From contig NZ_CP045701.2 of assembly GCF_009601685.2 (NCBI RefSeq), forward strand, positions 3,410,001 through 3,474,000: 64,000 nucleotides of DNA, written 5' to 3'. The position numbers were made by a program, and so were the translations under genes. Positions 7,799 through 18,257 of this stretch are shown in pieces. Source of the stretch: Pseudomonas brassicacearum. Lineage in GTDB: Bacteria; Pseudomonadota; Gammaproteobacteria; Pseudomonadales; Pseudomonadaceae. The notes beneath the pieces are model-generated. The model had not been told where the DNA came from. It made no database searches and saw only the letters and a program-made list of their open reading frames with translations. Each line of letters opens with the position of its first letter. Within the stretch, counting starts at the first letter, position 1.

Positions 7799-9106
7799 AT
7801 GATTACAACCCTGGGTTTGCTGATGATGCTCGCCATCATCGGATTGATATTGCTGCGCAGGATCAGCCCGGTGGTGGCGTTCACCACCCTTCCCGTGGTC
7901 GCTTGCCTGATGGCCGGATTCAATCCCGGACAGATCGGCGAATTCATCAAGGCTGGCCTGATTACCGTGGCCCCGACCGCAGCCCTGTTTCTGTTTGCCA
8001 TCCTGTTCTTCGGCATCATGCGTGACCGGGGGTTGTTCGATCCTTTGGTCAACCTGCTGATCCGCAGCACGGGCGGCAGGCCGCTGGCCGTGGCGTGGGT
8101 AACAGTGTTGGTGACATCGGCGGTTCATCTCGACGGTGTCGGCGCCGCCACGTTCCTACTGACCATCCCGGCACTGCTGCCCTTGTATAAACGCCTGAAC
8201 ATGAGCCCGGCGATGCTGTTGTGCCTGGTTGGCACCACGGCCGGCGTGATCAATATGGTCCCTTGGGGCGGAACGACCGCACGCGCCGCCGCGGTGTCGG
8301 GGCTGGATGCCACCCAACTGTGGCTAGGCTTGCTGCCGGTGCAGATGGTGGGCCTGGCGTGCATGCTCGTTGTCGCGACAGTGTTGGGCTTGCGCGCCCA
8401 GCGTCGCCAACCGATGTCGCTGGGGGCGGCTGCAACGGTTGAACTGGACAGCCTGCACCCCCAAGACCGTGAATTCGCCCTCTCGCCTCGGGAGCTGCGC
8501 TACTGGCTGAACGTGGCGCTGACCGGTGGGATCCTGGTGTGCCTGTTCACCGGCATTTTTCCCTTGTATGCCTGTTTCATGGTGGGACTGGGCATCGCCC
8601 TGCCCTTGAACTTCCCGTCCCTGGACGCCCAGGCCGAACGCCTCAAGGCCCATGCGGCCGATGCGCTGCAAATGGTCCTGGTGATGATGGCCGCCGCCGT
8701 CCTGCTGGGCGTGCTCTCCGGCGCGAAGATGTCCGACGGCATGGCATTGGCACTGATCGATATCATGCCCGCCGGTTCTGCCCAATATCTGCATGTGATC
8801 GTCGGCTTCTTCGGCGTCCCCCTGGGAATGATCTTCTCACCCGACGCCTACTATTTCGCCCTGCTGCCGGTGATCAGGGACGTGGCCGCCGCCGCGGGAG
8901 TCCCCCTCGAAGCCGTGGCCCGGGCCATGTTGATCGGTGAAAACGCCGGATTCTCCATCAGCCCGGTGGTGCCCAGCGTGTACCTGGCGCTGGCGTTGTC
9001 CGGCGTAGAGCTGCGCAAGCACATCGCCTATACGTTCTTCTGGGCCTGGGGTGTCAGCCTGGCGATGCTCGCCTTTGCCGTGATGACTGGAGCGGTACAG
9101 GTGTGA
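7799..9106 (+). CDS. CitMHS-family carboxylate transporter
   Basis: This 435-residue inner-membrane protein is strongly hydrophobic throughout (about 11-12 membrane segments). Signature stretches include FFGIMRDRGLFDPLV, GVINMVPWGGTTARAAAV and FSPDAYYFALLPV, typical of the CitMHS citrate-metal/proton symporter family. With the LysR gene and the two AtuA-type genes it forms an uptake-plus-catabolism unit for an organic acid. Citrate, tricarballylate-like or branched dicarboxylates are possible and cannot be separated here. The leader carries a Crc-type motif, consistent with use of a secondary carbon source. Confidence 0.83.
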   Translation: MITTLGLLMMLAIIGLILLRRISPVVAFTTLPVVACLMAGFNPGQIGEFIKAGLITVAPTAALFLFAILFFGIMRDRGLFDPLVNLLIRSTGGRPLAVAWVTVLVTSAVHLDGVGAATFLLTIPALLPLYKRLNMSPAMLLCLVGTTAGVINMVPWGGTTARAAAVSGLDATQLWLGLLPVQMVGLACMLVVATVLGLRAQRRQPMSLGAAATVELDSLHPQDREFALSPRELRYWLNVALTGGILVCLFTGIFPLYACFMVGLGIALPLNFPSLDAQAERLKAHAADALQMVLVMMAAAVLLGVLSGAKMSDGMALALIDIMPAGSAQYLHVIVGFFGVPLGMIFSPDAYYFALLPVIRDVAAAAGVPLEAVARAMLIGENAGFSISPVVPSVYLALALSGVELRKHIAYTFFWAWGVSLAMLAFAVMTGAVQV

Positions 9107-9213
9107 GCGCGCGGTGAATGCGGTGCTGATGGATGCGTTTGATGAGGCCCAGGCATTGCTGCCTCAAACGTTTGGGGTCCTAAGTGGCCGTTACCGCAGC
9201 AAAGGATATGTAC

Positions 9214-9238
9214 CCAATCCAATCCAATCCAATCCAAC
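9214..9238. repeat. Short CCAAT tandem repeat
   Basis: Four perfect CCAAT units followed by CCAAC lie in the 248-bp space between convergent CitMHS and mqo. No function is apparent. Slippage-prone simple sequence. Confidence 0.7.
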
Positions 9239-9254
9239 CCCAACACCAAAGAAA

Positions 9255-9288
9255 ACGGCGCCTTCCCCTCCCTCGGAAAAAGCGCCGT
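9255..9288 (-). terminator. Rho-independent terminator of mqo
   Basis: On the minus strand ACGGCGC pairs with GCGCCGT and is followed by TTTTCTTTGG, 67 nt after the mqo stop. The loop is long (20 nt), so the efficiency is uncertain. Confidence 0.55.
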
Positions 9289-9354
9289 ATCCTTAAGTGA
9301 ACAGCATTACGCTCAATGCGTAGCGTTCTTGTACCTCACCAGACAGCGTCCGGT

Positions 9355-10998
9355 TTACAGCGCCATGTCAGCCGCTGGGTTGGCCTCAGGGGCAGCGGCA
9401 GGCGTGGCCGGCGCCGCGGTGGCGCCTGGCTTGCCGATTGCCGGTGGCGGTGCCAGTTGCAGGACTTCGCTGGTGTAAGCCCACTCTTGCGCAACGCGCT
9501 CAGGGCTTTCGTTGAGCTTGGTGCCATAGCTCGGCACGATCTGGTGCAGTTTTTCCTGCCAGGCTGGACTGGCGACCTTGTCCTTGAAGACCTTCTCAAG
9601 CACGCTCAACATGATCGGTGCGGCGGTCGAGGCGCCTGGCGAGGCACCCAGCAGGCCGGCGATGCTGCCGTCCTCGGACGCGACCACTTCGGTGCCGAGT
9701 TTGAGCACGCCGCCCTTCTCTTCATCACGCTTGATGATCTGCACGCGCTGACCAGCCTGCCACAGGCGCCAGTCTTCCTGCTTGGCGTCCGGGAAGTACT
9801 CTTTCAGGGCGTTGAAGCGATCTTCATCCGACAGCATCAGTTGACCGGCCAGGTACTCGACCAGTGGGTACTGTTCGATACCGACCTTGGTCATCGGCCA
9901 CACGTTGTGGGTCGTGGTGCTGGTCAGCAAGTCGAAGTACGAACCGTTCTTCAGGAACTTGGTGGAGAAGGTTGCGAACGGGCCAAACAGGATCACGCGC
10001 TTGCCATCGAGCACACGGGTGTCCAGGTGCGGAACCGACATTGGTGGTGCGCCCACCGAAGCCTTGCCGTAGGCCTTGGCCAGGTGCATCTGGGCGACAG
10101 TCGGGTTTTCAGTGACCAGGAACGAACCACCCACCGGGAAACCTGCGTATTCACGTGCCTGCGGGATGTCAGACTTCTGCAGCAGGTGCAAGGCACCACC
10201 GCCGGCGCCGATGAACACGAACTTGGCGTCGGTCTCGGTTTCGGTACCGTCTTTCAGGTTCTTGTACGAAACGCGCCAGGTGCCGTCTTCGTTGCGGGTG
10301 ATCTCTTCCACTTCGCTGGACAGCTTGAGGGAGAAATTCGGCTTGGTCTGCAGGTAAGCCGCAAATTGGCGCGTGATTTCGCCGAAGTTCACGTCGGTGC
10401 CCAGTGGACTCCAGGTGGCCGCGACTTTCTGGCTCGGGTCACGCCCTTGCATCATCAGTGGGACCCACTTGCTGATCTGCTCGCGATCTTCGGAATACTG
10501 CATGCCGGCGAACAACGGGCTGGCCTGGAGGGCTTCGTAGCGCTTCTTCAGGAACGCGATGTTGTCATCACCCCATACGAAGCTCATGTGCGGTGTGGAG
10601 TTGATGAACGAACGCGGATCCTTCAGCACACCGCTCTTGACCTGCCAGGACCAGAACTGACGGGAGATCTGGAAGGCTTCGTTGATTTCGATGGCCTTGG
10701 CGATCTCGACCTTGCCGTTCTTGTCTTCCGGCGTGTAGTTCAGCTCGGCCAGCGCAGAGTGACCGGTACCGGCATTGTTCCAACCGTTGGAACTCTCTTG
10801 GGCAACACCGTCCAGACGCTCGACCATTTCCATGGTCCAGCCCGGCTCCAGCTCGTTGAGCCAGACGCCGAGTGTCGAGCTCATGATGCCCCCACCAATG
10901 AGCAAGACATCAACTTTTTTCGGCTCGGCGGCGTGCGTGGTCGCAAGACCCATCGCCATCGCCAGGCCCAGTAGCGCCGTGTGTGTTTTCTTCAACAT
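9355..10998 (-). CDS. mqo: Malate:quinone oxidoreductase
   Basis: This 547-residue FAD enzyme oxidises malate to oxaloacetate and passes electrons to the quinone pool. Visible features are an FAD-binding [20 protein letters not shown] near residue 30, [27 protein letters not shown] and a C-terminal [15 protein letters not shown]. The start at 10998 ([20 protein letters not shown]) gives a signal-like hydrophobic N-terminus ending THAAEPKK, which suggests export or membrane anchoring. An upstream in-frame ATG (11046) would bury this and is rejected. The Ala/Pro-rich C-terminal tail of about 30 residues is low complexity. A hairpin terminator follows. Confidence 0.93.
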   Translation of the reverse strand: MLKKTHTALLGLAMAMGLATTHAAEPKKVDVLLIGGGIMSSTLGVWLNELEPGWTMEMVERLDGVAQESSNGWNNAGTGHSALAELNYTPEDKNGKVEIAKAIEINEAFQISRQFWSWQVKSGVLKDPRSFINSTPHMSFVWGDDNIAFLKKRYEALQASPLFAGMQYSEDREQISKWVPLMMQGRDPSQKVAATWSPLGTDVNFGEITRQFAAYLQTKPNFSLKLSSEVEEITRNEDGTWRVSYKNLKDGTETETDAKFVFIGAGGGALHLLQKSDIPQAREYAGFPVGGSFLVTENPTVAQMHLAKAYGKASVGAPPMSVPHLDTRVLDGKRVILFGPFATFSTKFLKNGSYFDLLTSTTTHNVWPMTKVGIEQYPLVEYLAGQLMLSDEDRFNALKEYFPDAKQEDWRLWQAGQRVQIIKRDEEKGGVLKLGTEVVASEDGSIAGLLGASPGASTAAPIMLSVLEKVFKDKVASPAWQEKLHQIVPSYGTKLNESPERVAQEWAYTSEVLQLAPPPAIGKPGATAAPATPAAAPEANPAADMAL

Positions 10999-11358
10999 GT
11001 GTGTATCCCTAGGATGAACGCCATTCCGTCCACCTGTCCTGGTCAAGGATGGACCACATCCACAGCCGGCAACGCCAGCAGGAGGGGTATCGAGACGGAC
11101 AGGAGGATGGACCTACAGGGCCGAGCAATACGTCGGCCTCTCGTTTATATCTCTCCGGCGCTGACTTCTTGTAGGTCTTGGCTTCAGCTGGGTGAGGGAT
11201 GCTGCAAACGTATTCATCGGGCCTGGCATGGCCGTGCCCGATTGTCGCAGCGGGGGGAGTTTACATAAGGAAATAAACAGACCGAAGCGTCTTTTTACAC
11301 GACGGGCGAAAACGCCGACCAAATGACGGCATTTTGCTGGCTCTCGGGGCCGATTGAC
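10999..11358. other. Intergenic stretch between ercS and mqo
   Basis: These 360 bp hold the mqo promoter region and the 3' end of the ercS transcript. I see no gene and no strong dyad. Only a weak GGCGAAAACGCC hairpin near 11307 could help terminate ercS. Confidence 0.5.
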
Positions 11359-12729
11359 CTACCCAAGCATCTGGCTCAACACCGCCCGCAACTTGCCAGG
11401 CTTGACCGGCTTGTTGAGCAGTGGCGCATCCAGCTTGCGCAAGGCGCGGCGGCACTGATCGCTGCGGTCGGCGGTGATGATCACCGCCGGGATCGCCTGG
11501 TGGAAATGCTCGCGCAGATGCTTGACCACTTCACACCCCACGACCCCGTGATCCAGGTGGAAATCCGCCAGGATCAACTCCGGCGCACGCCCTTGCAGCA
11601 CATCAAGGGCGCCCGCTTCGTCGGTGGCGGTCAGGACTTCGCAGCCCCACTGCCCCAACAGCGCCGCCATGCTTTGCAAGATGCTCAACTCATTGTCGAT
11701 CACCAACAAACGCCGCCCTGGCAGTGGGTTGCCGGCGACCGCCTGTGCCGGAACCTGCGACACCGGCAGGGGTTTTTCGCTGGACAGCGGCACCTCGATG
11801 CTGAACACCGAGCCCCGTCCCGGCCGAGAACGCACCTGCACCCGATAACCGAGGATGTGGGCGATGCGTTCGACAATCGCCAACCCCAGGCCCACGCCTT
11901 TGCGATCCGCCGCCCGACCGACGTCGAGCTGGTTGAATTCCAGGAAAATCGACTCCAGGCAATCGGCCGCAATGCCACGCCCCGTGTCCCAGACCTCAAC
12001 GCTCAGGTGTCCACCCCGGCGCCGGGCCACCAGGAGAATGCCGCCCTGATCGGTGTAGCGACAGGCATTGCTCAGCAGGTTGCGCAGGATACGGCTGATC
12101 AATCGCAGGTCGGTCAGCACGGCTTCGTCGCCAAACCGCACCCGCAGCTCCAACCCTGCGGCGCCGGCCACCGATTGAAACTCTGAAACCAGCGGCCCCA
12201 ACAACTCATCCAGCCGATACGGCGCCAGGTCGGGCTTGACGGCGGCCTGGTCCAGCCGGGAAATATCCAGCAGGTCGGTGAGCAGGTCTTCGGCCCCCTC
12301 GAGTGCCTGGTGGGTCCGTTCGACCAGCACATGCTCGGCGGTAGGCAACTGGCGCTCACGCAACGTGGCGATCAGCAGGCGGGCCGCGTTGAGCGGCTGC
12401 AACAGGTCATGGCTCGCGGCGGCCAGGTATTTGTCCTTGCTGCGGTTGGCGGCTTGGGCGGCGTCCCGGGCATCGCGCAACTGTTGCTCGATCAGTTCGC
12501 GCTGGACAATCTGCTGCTGCAGGTTGTGGTTGGCCTCCAGTAATGCGTCGGTGCGCTCGGCCACTCGCTGCTCCAGTCGATCATTGAGCTGTTGCAGGTG
12601 CTGCCGGGCCTGTTCCAGCTCATCGAGGCGCGCCGCCAGTTCCGGGTAGTGACTCTTGCGCGTCGAGTGATTGCCCAGCCCCAGCAGCCCGGCCAAGGCC
12701 TTTTGCTGCTCGTCAGAGGGCTTCGCCAT
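11359..12729 (-). CDS. ercS: Hybrid histidine kinase ErcS-like (coiled coil-HK-REC)
   Basis: This 456-residue cytoplasmic hybrid kinase has no sensor domain. An N-terminal coiled coil (about residues 20-90) leads to the phospho-acceptor helix AAASHDLLQPLNAARL (His near 106), then the HATPase motifs (RNLLSNACRYT, VWDTGRGI, GVGLGLAIV) and a C-terminal receiver (LILADFHLDHG, Asp near 389). The gene overlaps ercA by 17 nt, so the two are co-expressed. The ErcS/ErcA pair belongs to the ethanol-oxidation regulatory cascade of P. aeruginosa and has the same position beside the ped genes of P. putida. Start 12729 follows GAGGTTGTCT. An upstream start is possible. Confidence 0.82.
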   Translation of the reverse strand: MAKPSDEQQKALAGLLGLGNHSTRKSHYPELAARLDELEQARQHLQQLNDRLEQRVAERTDALLEANHNLQQQIVQRELIEQQLRDARDAAQAANRSKDKYLAAASHDLLQPLNAARLLIATLRERQLPTAEHVLVERTHQALEGAEDLLTDLLDISRLDQAAVKPDLAPYRLDELLGPLVSEFQSVAGAAGLELRVRFGDEAVLTDLRLISRILRNLLSNACRYTDQGGILLVARRRGGHLSVEVWDTGRGIAADCLESIFLEFNQLDVGRAADRKGVGLGLAIVERIAHILGYRVQVRSRPGRGSVFSIEVPLSSEKPLPVSQVPAQAVAGNPLPGRRLLVIDNELSILQSMAALLGQWGCEVLTATDEAGALDVLQGRAPELILADFHLDHGVVGCEVVKHLREHFHQAIPAVIITADRSDQCRRALRKLDAPLLNKPVKPGKLRAVLSQMLG

Positions 12730-13891
12730 AGACAACCTCGACATCCCGCTGGCTCGACTCCCGAGGATTGGTAAGGATGCACGGGTCGTGCATCGCATGC
12801 TGCGACAGGAACGGAATGTCCGAGGTGCTCACGCCATGCAGGCCCAGGGTCTCGTGGAAACCGATGGTGCGCTTGAGGGCAATCAGGTGTTCCACCAGCC
12901 GGGTGCGGATCTGCCGGTGGTTGAGCCCCCGACAGTCGATGCCCAGTGTCTCGGCAATCACTTTGAAACGGTCCGGCGCCGAGTTGTAGTTGAACGCCAC
13001 CACGTGCTCCACCAGTACCGCGTTGCACAAGCCATGGGGCAAATCGAGGAAACCGCCCAGGCTGTGGGACATCGCATGCACGGCACCCAGGATTGCGTTG
13101 GAGAACGCCAGCCCGGCCTGCATGCTGCCCAGCATGATTTTTTCCCGCAGGGCGACGTCCGCCGGGTTGGCGATCATCTGCACCAGGTTGCCGTTGATCA
13201 GGCGCATCGCTTCCAGCGCATGAGGGTCGGTCAACGGGCCATGGCCGGTGGACACGAATGCCTCGATGGCATGCACCAGGGCGTCGATGCCGGTACAGGC
13301 GGACAGGAACGGGTCCATGCTCAGGGTGGTTTCCGGATCGATCAACGATACGTCCGGCACCGCCGCCTTGCTGACAATGGAAAATTTCATCCGCTCTTGC
13401 TGGTTGGAAATGATCACGAATTGCGACACGTCAGCCGACGTCCCCGCCGTGGTGGGAATCAGGATCAGCGGCGGGCTGGGTACGTGCAGGGTGTCGACGC
13501 CTTCGAACTCGAGGATGTTGCGGCCGTGGGCCACGACAATGCCGATGCCTTTGCCGCAATCCATGGGGCTGCCACCGCCCACCGCGACGATGACATCGCA
13601 ATGGTTTTCCCGGTAAAGGTCGGCACCGAGCATCACTTCCTCGACCCGAGGATTGGGCGAGACCGCGCTATAGACACAGTATTCGATGCCTTGGGCCTGC
13701 AGGCTGGCTTCGACGTCAGCCACCCAACCGGCGGCGATGACCCCGGGATCGGTGACGATCAGCACCTTGCGTGCACCGAAGGTCTTGGCGTAATTGCCGA
13801 CATTGTGCCGACAACCGGCACCGAACATGATTTCAGGGGAAACGAACTTGCGCAGCGGGCTGAGGCTCATCTTTTCAGGTACGTGGCTCAT
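12713..13891 (-). CDS. ercA: Iron-containing alcohol dehydrogenase ErcA
   Basis: This 392-residue group III Fe-dependent alcohol dehydrogenase shows the NAD-binding VAVGGGSPMDCGKG near residue 100, and metal ligands in TGIDALVHAIEAF, AMSHSLGGFLDLPHG and SQHAMHDPCILTNPR. ErcA proteins are needed for induction of PQQ-alcohol oxidation and are thought to have a regulatory rather than bulk catabolic role. The gene lies 111 bp downstream of pqqA, after a strong hairpin, and overlaps ercS. An AATAACAA Crc/Hfq motif sits 12-19 nt before the ATG. The longer in-frame start (13954) is rejected because it runs into the intergenic hairpin side. Confidence 0.88.
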   Translation of the reverse strand: MSHVPEKMSLSPLRKFVSPEIMFGAGCRHNVGNYAKTFGARKVLIVTDPGVIAAGWVADVEASLQAQGIEYCVYSAVSPNPRVEEVMLGADLYRENHCDVIVAVGGGSPMDCGKGIGIVVAHGRNILEFEGVDTLHVPSPPLILIPTTAGTSADVSQFVIISNQQERMKFSIVSKAAVPDVSLIDPETTLSMDPFLSACTGIDALVHAIEAFVSTGHGPLTDPHALEAMRLINGNLVQMIANPADVALREKIMLGSMQAGLAFSNAILGAVHAMSHSLGGFLDLPHGLCNAVLVEHVVAFNYNSAPDRFKVIAETLGIDCRGLNHRQIRTRLVEHLIALKRTIGFHETLGLHGVSTSDIPFLSQHAMHDPCILTNPRESSQRDVEVVYGEAL

Positions 13892-13902
13892 CGGTAAGCC
13901 TG

Positions 13903-13913
13903 TTGTTATTGTC
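13903..13913 (-). promoter_or_regulatory. Crc/Hfq-type motif before ercA
   Basis: On the minus strand GACAATAACAA includes AATAACAA, fitting AANAANAA, just ahead of the ercA start codon. Confidence 0.5.
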
Positions 13914-13971
13914 TTGGGATACCTTGAGCCTAAAGCATCCCACCGTGATTGCAATCAGACCATTGGGTAGC

Positions 13972-13997
13972 CCGGCCTGAACGCGTCAGGCCGGGCC
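13972..13997 (-). terminator. Strong hairpin between pqqA and ercA
   Basis: The arms GCCCGGCCTGA and TCAGGCCGGGC are exact complements (11 bp) around a short loop. The hairpin begins 6 nt after the pqqA stop. No T-run follows on the minus strand, so it more likely acts as a partial terminator or RNA stabiliser that gives high pqqA mRNA relative to ercA. A similar hairpin is known after pqqA in pqq operons. Confidence 0.7.
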
Positions 13998-14002
13998 GGC
14001 TC

Positions 14003-14074
14003 TCATCGGTTAGCGAAGTACATCGTCACTTCAAAGCCAATACGCAGGTCGGTGTACGCGGGTTTAGTCCACAT
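14003..14074 (-). CDS. pqqA: PqqA, PQQ precursor peptide (23 residues)
   Basis: The peptide begins MWTKPAYTD and ends [11 protein letters not shown], the standard PqqA pattern, with the Glu and Tyr that become PQQ spaced E-V-T-M-Y. PqqE/PqqD cross-link these residues. Translation was read by eye from ATG at 14074 to TGA at 14003-14005, with AGAGGAAAG as ribosome site. No pqqB-E genes are present in this window, so this copy is separated from the biosynthetic operon or is a second copy. It lies between pedI and ercA, inside the island that needs the cofactor, and has its own promoter-like dyad at 14146-14159. Confidence 0.95.
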
Positions 14075-14145
14075 GGGTCTTTCCTCTTCTTGTACCGGGC
14101 GATTCCGGCAGGGTCATTAATGCACGCCACGCCTGGGGCTCGAAT

Positions 14146-14159
14146 GCTACTTTCGAAGC
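14146..14159. promoter_or_regulatory. Ped-island dyad upstream of pqqA
   Basis: GCTACTTTCGAAGC is preceded by GAAT on the + strand. The centre is 34 bp upstream of a -10-like ATTAAT (14116-14121, minus strand). The same sequence and spacing recur before pedF and nosP, suggesting one LuxR-type response regulator (PedR1/ErbR family) activates all three. Confidence 0.55.
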
Positions 14160-14229
14160 GGTGGATGGGGTGCGTTGGTACTACTGGAGAAGCGAGCACC
14201 TATGGCGAGGGAAACTTGCTCGCGCCGAG

Positions 14230-14354
14230 CCGTGTAGGAGCCGTGTAGGAGCTGTCGAGTGCAACGAGGCTGCGATCTTTCCCCAGACACTTGAATCTCA
14301 AGCGAAAGATCAAGATCAAGATCAAAAGATCGCAGGCTTCGCCAGCTCCTACAG
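14230..14354. repeat. Palindromic dispersed element, copy A
   Basis: This is a ~125 bp imperfect inverted repeat with GTAGGAGC at one end and GCTCCTAC at the other. The inner arms are AGGCTGCGATC and GATCGCAGGCT, with a central AAGATC tandem. The outer left arm has two GTGTAGGAGC units. It lies between the pqqA promoter and the pedI stop. Confidence 0.85.
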
Positions 14355-14363
14355 GGCCCTGGG

Positions 14364-15884
<1,521 letters not shown>

Positions 15885-15907
15885 GATGGGGCCTCTGCCT
15901 GGTCGAT

Positions 15908-15925
15908 GCCTGTCACAGGACAGGC
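15908..15925 (-). promoter_or_regulatory. Leader hairpin 1 of pedI
   Basis: GCCTGTC and GACAGGC pair around ACAG, 24 nt upstream of the pedI start codon. It would be in the 5' leader of the mRNA. Confidence 0.45.
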
Positions 15926-15940
15926 GATAGGCCGATGGTA

Positions 15941-15987
15941 GAGAGCCCCGCCTGCCGGACGAATGCGTCGTTGGCAGGGGGGCTCTC
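15941..15987 (-). promoter_or_regulatory. Leader hairpin 2 of pedI (strong)
   Basis: GAGAGCCCC plus CCTGCC pair with GGCAGG plus GGGGCTCTC (15 bp, one bulge, 16-nt loop). No T-run follows on either strand. It could be an intergenic pedH-pedI processing/stabilising structure or a leader element. Confidence 0.55.
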
Positions 15988-16040
15988 GTTATTTGGTCGT
16001 AGATTTCAAGCACTGGGGCGAGGATATTTGGCGAAACGTC

Positions 16041-16132
16041 TGTGGGAGCAAGGCTTGCCCGCGATGAAGGCGACGCGGTCTTCCAAGGAACCGAGGCGGC
16101 TGCATCGCGAGCAAGCTTTGCTCCCACAGGGC
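16041..16132. repeat. REP pair (BIME), type 1
   Basis: TGTGGGAGCAAGGCTTGCCC and the inverted AGCAAGCTTTGCTCCCACAG lie between the pedH stop (16169) and the pedI leader. Confidence 0.88.
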
Positions 16133-16168
16133 AGTCGCCACAAGGGCAACGCCCGGCTCAATATTTAC

Positions 16169-17944
16169 TCAGCGCTTGGCCACCAAGTCTTTCGGCAACT
16201 TGAAGGTCCAGAGCATGCCGCCCTGGTTGAAGTCCTTCACGCGCTTGGCCACCTCGCCGCCCCACAGCGGCACCGCGCCGCCCCAGCCGGAGACCACGGA
16301 GACGTATTGCTCGCCGTCCATTTCCCAGGTGATAGGTGAGCCGAGCACGCCGGAGCCCGTCTGGAATTCCCAGACCTTTTCCCCGGTCTTGGCGTTGAAC
16401 GCCTGCAGGAACCCTTCAGGCGTGCCGGTGAACACCAGGTTGCCCTTGGTGGTCAGGACCCCGCCCCACAGCGGCGCGTAGTTCTTGTGGCGCCAGACTT
16501 CCTTGCCGGTCTTGGGGTCGATGGCCCGCAGCACGCCGATGTAATCCTCGTTCAGCGGCTTGATGGTGAAACCGGCCCCGAGGAACGCGGCGCCTTTCTT
16601 GTAGGCGATGCCTTCGTTCCAGATGTCCATGCCCCACTCGTTGGACGGTACGTAGAACAACCCGGTGTCCTGGTTGTAGGCCATCGGCATCCAGTTTTTC
16701 GCGCCGAGGAAAGCCGGTGCGACGAACACCGAACTGCCCTTGGCTTCGCTGCCCGGCGCGCCCGGACGGCTGGCCTCGTTGTAGATCGGCCGCCCGTCCT
16801 TGTCCAGGCCAGTGGCCCAGGTGATCTTGTCGACAAACGGGAAGCCGCGGATGAACTTGCCGTTGGTGCGGTCGAGCACGTAGAAGAAGCCGTTACGGTC
16901 CGCGGTCGCCGCCGCCTTGATGTCCTTGCCGCCTTCCTTGTAGTTGAACGAGATCAGTTCATTGACGCCGTCATAGTCCCAGCCGTCGTGAGGCGTGCTC
17001 TGGAAGTGCCACTTGATGGTGCCGTCGTCCGGGTTCAGGGCCAGGCGCGACGACGAATAGAGGTTGTCGCCAGGACGCAGGTGGGAGTTCCAGGGGGCCG
17101 GGTTGCCGGTCCCGAACAGCAACAGGTTGGTTTCCGGGTCGTAGTAGCCACCCAGCCAAGGCGCGGCGCCGCCGGTTTTCCAGAGGTCGCCCGGCCAGGT
17201 CTTGCCGGCCTCGCCGCCGGAAATCCCATTCTCGATGGCTTTACCGTCCTTGTAGACGTAGCCCATGTGGCCTTCGACGGTTGGGCGAGTCCACAGCAGG
17301 TCACCGTTCTTCGGGTCGTAGGCACTGATCTGGCCCACCACGCCGAACTCGCCTCCGGCCACACCGGTGATCAGCTTGCCGTTGATGACCAGCGGCGCGG
17401 CACTGATGGAATAACCTGCCTTGTGGTCAGCCACCTTCTTGCTCCACACCACTTTGCCGGTGTCCTTGTTCAGGGCCACGAGCTTGGCGTCGAGGGTGCC
17501 GAAGAACACCAGGTCGCCATACAACGCCACGCCGCGGTTGATCACGTCGCAGCAAGGACGGATGTCATCGGGCAGGCGCGCATCGTATTGCCACAGCTTC
17601 TTGCCGGTGCGCGCATCCACTGCGAATACCCGCGAATAGGAACCGGTGAGGTACATCACCCCGTCCTTGATCATCGGCTGGGCCTGCTGGCCGCGCTGCT
17701 TTTCGCCGCCGAAGGAGAACGCCCAGACCGGTCGCAGGTCCTTGACGTTATTGACATTGAGGGTATCGAGCGGGCTGTAGCGCTGGCCCTGGACCCCCAG
17801 GCCGTTGGTCACGATCTGTTGCGGGTTTTTCGGGTCCTGAAGAATTTCCTGATCGGTCACGGCTGCAAGGGCCGAACCGGACAGCAGCATGGCACTGAGC
17901 AGCAGGCTCACGGCGAAGGGTTGGCGACGTGCGGGATGACTCAT
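16169..17944 (-). CDS. pedH: Lanthanide-type PQQ alcohol dehydrogenase PedH
   Basis: This 591-residue periplasmic quinoprotein has a signal peptide ending near ALA-AVTDQ (residue 28), vicinal Cys131-Cys132 (IRPCCDV) forming the disulfide over PQQ, and propeller Trp-docking repeats ([33 protein letters not shown]). The decisive feature is [11 protein letters not shown]: the catalytic Asp323 is followed two residues later by Asp325, the extra lanthanide ligand of XoxF/PedH enzymes. The start at 17944 gives the signal peptide. The 82-residue upstream extension runs through promoter and repeat DNA. Two dyads upstream are shared with pedE, and AACAATAA lies just before the start. Confidence 0.95.
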   Translation of the reverse strand: MSHPARRQPFAVSLLLSAMLLSGSALAAVTDQEILQDPKNPQQIVTNGLGVQGQRYSPLDTLNVNNVKDLRPVWAFSFGGEKQRGQQAQPMIKDGVMYLTGSYSRVFAVDARTGKKLWQYDARLPDDIRPCCDVINRGVALYGDLVFFGTLDAKLVALNKDTGKVVWSKKVADHKAGYSISAAPLVINGKLITGVAGGEFGVVGQISAYDPKNGDLLWTRPTVEGHMGYVYKDGKAIENGISGGEAGKTWPGDLWKTGGAAPWLGGYYDPETNLLLFGTGNPAPWNSHLRPGDNLYSSSRLALNPDDGTIKWHFQSTPHDGWDYDGVNELISFNYKEGGKDIKAAATADRNGFFYVLDRTNGKFIRGFPFVDKITWATGLDKDGRPIYNEASRPGAPGSEAKGSSVFVAPAFLGAKNWMPMAYNQDTGLFYVPSNEWGMDIWNEGIAYKKGAAFLGAGFTIKPLNEDYIGVLRAIDPKTGKEVWRHKNYAPLWGGVLTTKGNLVFTGTPEGFLQAFNAKTGEKVWEFQTGSGVLGSPITWEMDGEQYVSVVSGWGGAVPLWGGEVAKRVKDFNQGGMLWTFKLPKDLVAKR

Positions 17945-17961
17945 GACGGCTACCTCTGCGG

Positions 17962-17969
17962 TTATTGTT
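17962..17969 (-). promoter_or_regulatory. Crc/Hfq-type motif before pedH
   Basis: AACAATAA on the minus strand, 18-25 nt upstream of the pedH ATG and followed by the ribosome site AGAGGTA. It fits AANAANAA. Confidence 0.55.
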
Positions 17970-17974
17970 ATACC

Positions 17975-17989
17975 CGGGAATTTTTCCCG
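17975..17989. promoter_or_regulatory. CGGGAA-N3-TTCCCG dyad in the pedH promoter
   Basis: CGGGAATTTTTCCCG (extended to CCGGGAA/TTCCCGG) is centred 38 nt upstream of the pedH start. The only other CGGGAA-N3-TTCCCG I found is in the pedE promoter at 21468-21482. This makes it a candidate operator for the PedR2 lanthanide-switch regulator. Confidence 0.5.
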
Positions 17990-18050
17990 GTCTGCCACAG
18001 ATTCTTGGGCTCGGAGCCGTTGCCAACAATTGCCCGCAGTGTTGAGTTTT

Positions 18051-18065
18051 CTAGTTCCTTGGTAC
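18051..18065. promoter_or_regulatory. CTAGTTCCTTGGTAC motif upstream of pedH
   Basis: Fourteen of 15 bases match CTAGTTCCTTGGTAG at 21417-21431 upstream of pedE. It lies 107-121 nt before the pedH start. The TTGGTA half also occurs in the dyads upstream of the ABC accessory operon. Confidence 0.5.
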
Positions 18066-18130
18066 ATACGAGAGACGAGACAGGGCTCATTGTGGCGAGG
18101 ATATCTATTCCCGCTGGAATAAAGCAGCAA

Positions 18131-18256
18131 GGAGCTGTGTAGGAGCTGTGTAGGAGCTGTCGAGCGCAGCGAGGCTGCGATCTTTCCCAATACACTTGAA
18201 TCTCAAGCGAAAGATCAAAAGATCAAAAGCTCGCAGCCTTCGGCAGCTCCTACAGG
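18131..18256. repeat. Palindromic dispersed element, copy B
   Basis: Same element as copy A: three GTGTAGGAGCT-like units, then TCGAGCGCAGCGAGGCTGCG, a central AAGATCAAAAGATC, and closing CTCGCAGCCTTCGGCAGCTC. It lies between the hydrolase stop (18258) and the pedH promoter and may insulate the two units. Confidence 0.85.
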
Positions 18257-18257
18257 A

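Noticed and set aside
9214..9238. CCAAT repeat as a regulatory element
   Set aside because: A simple slippage repeat between convergent genes with no promoter nearby.
9316..10974. A 552-codon + strand ORF opposite mqo
   Set aside because: It is the antisense shadow of a well-conserved mqo in GC-rich DNA; the translation has no recognisable motif.
14290..14332. GATCAAGATCAAG-type stretches as ANR/FNR boxes
   Set aside because: They do not meet TTGAT-N4-ATCAA and belong to the centre of the repeat element, where they recur in tandem.
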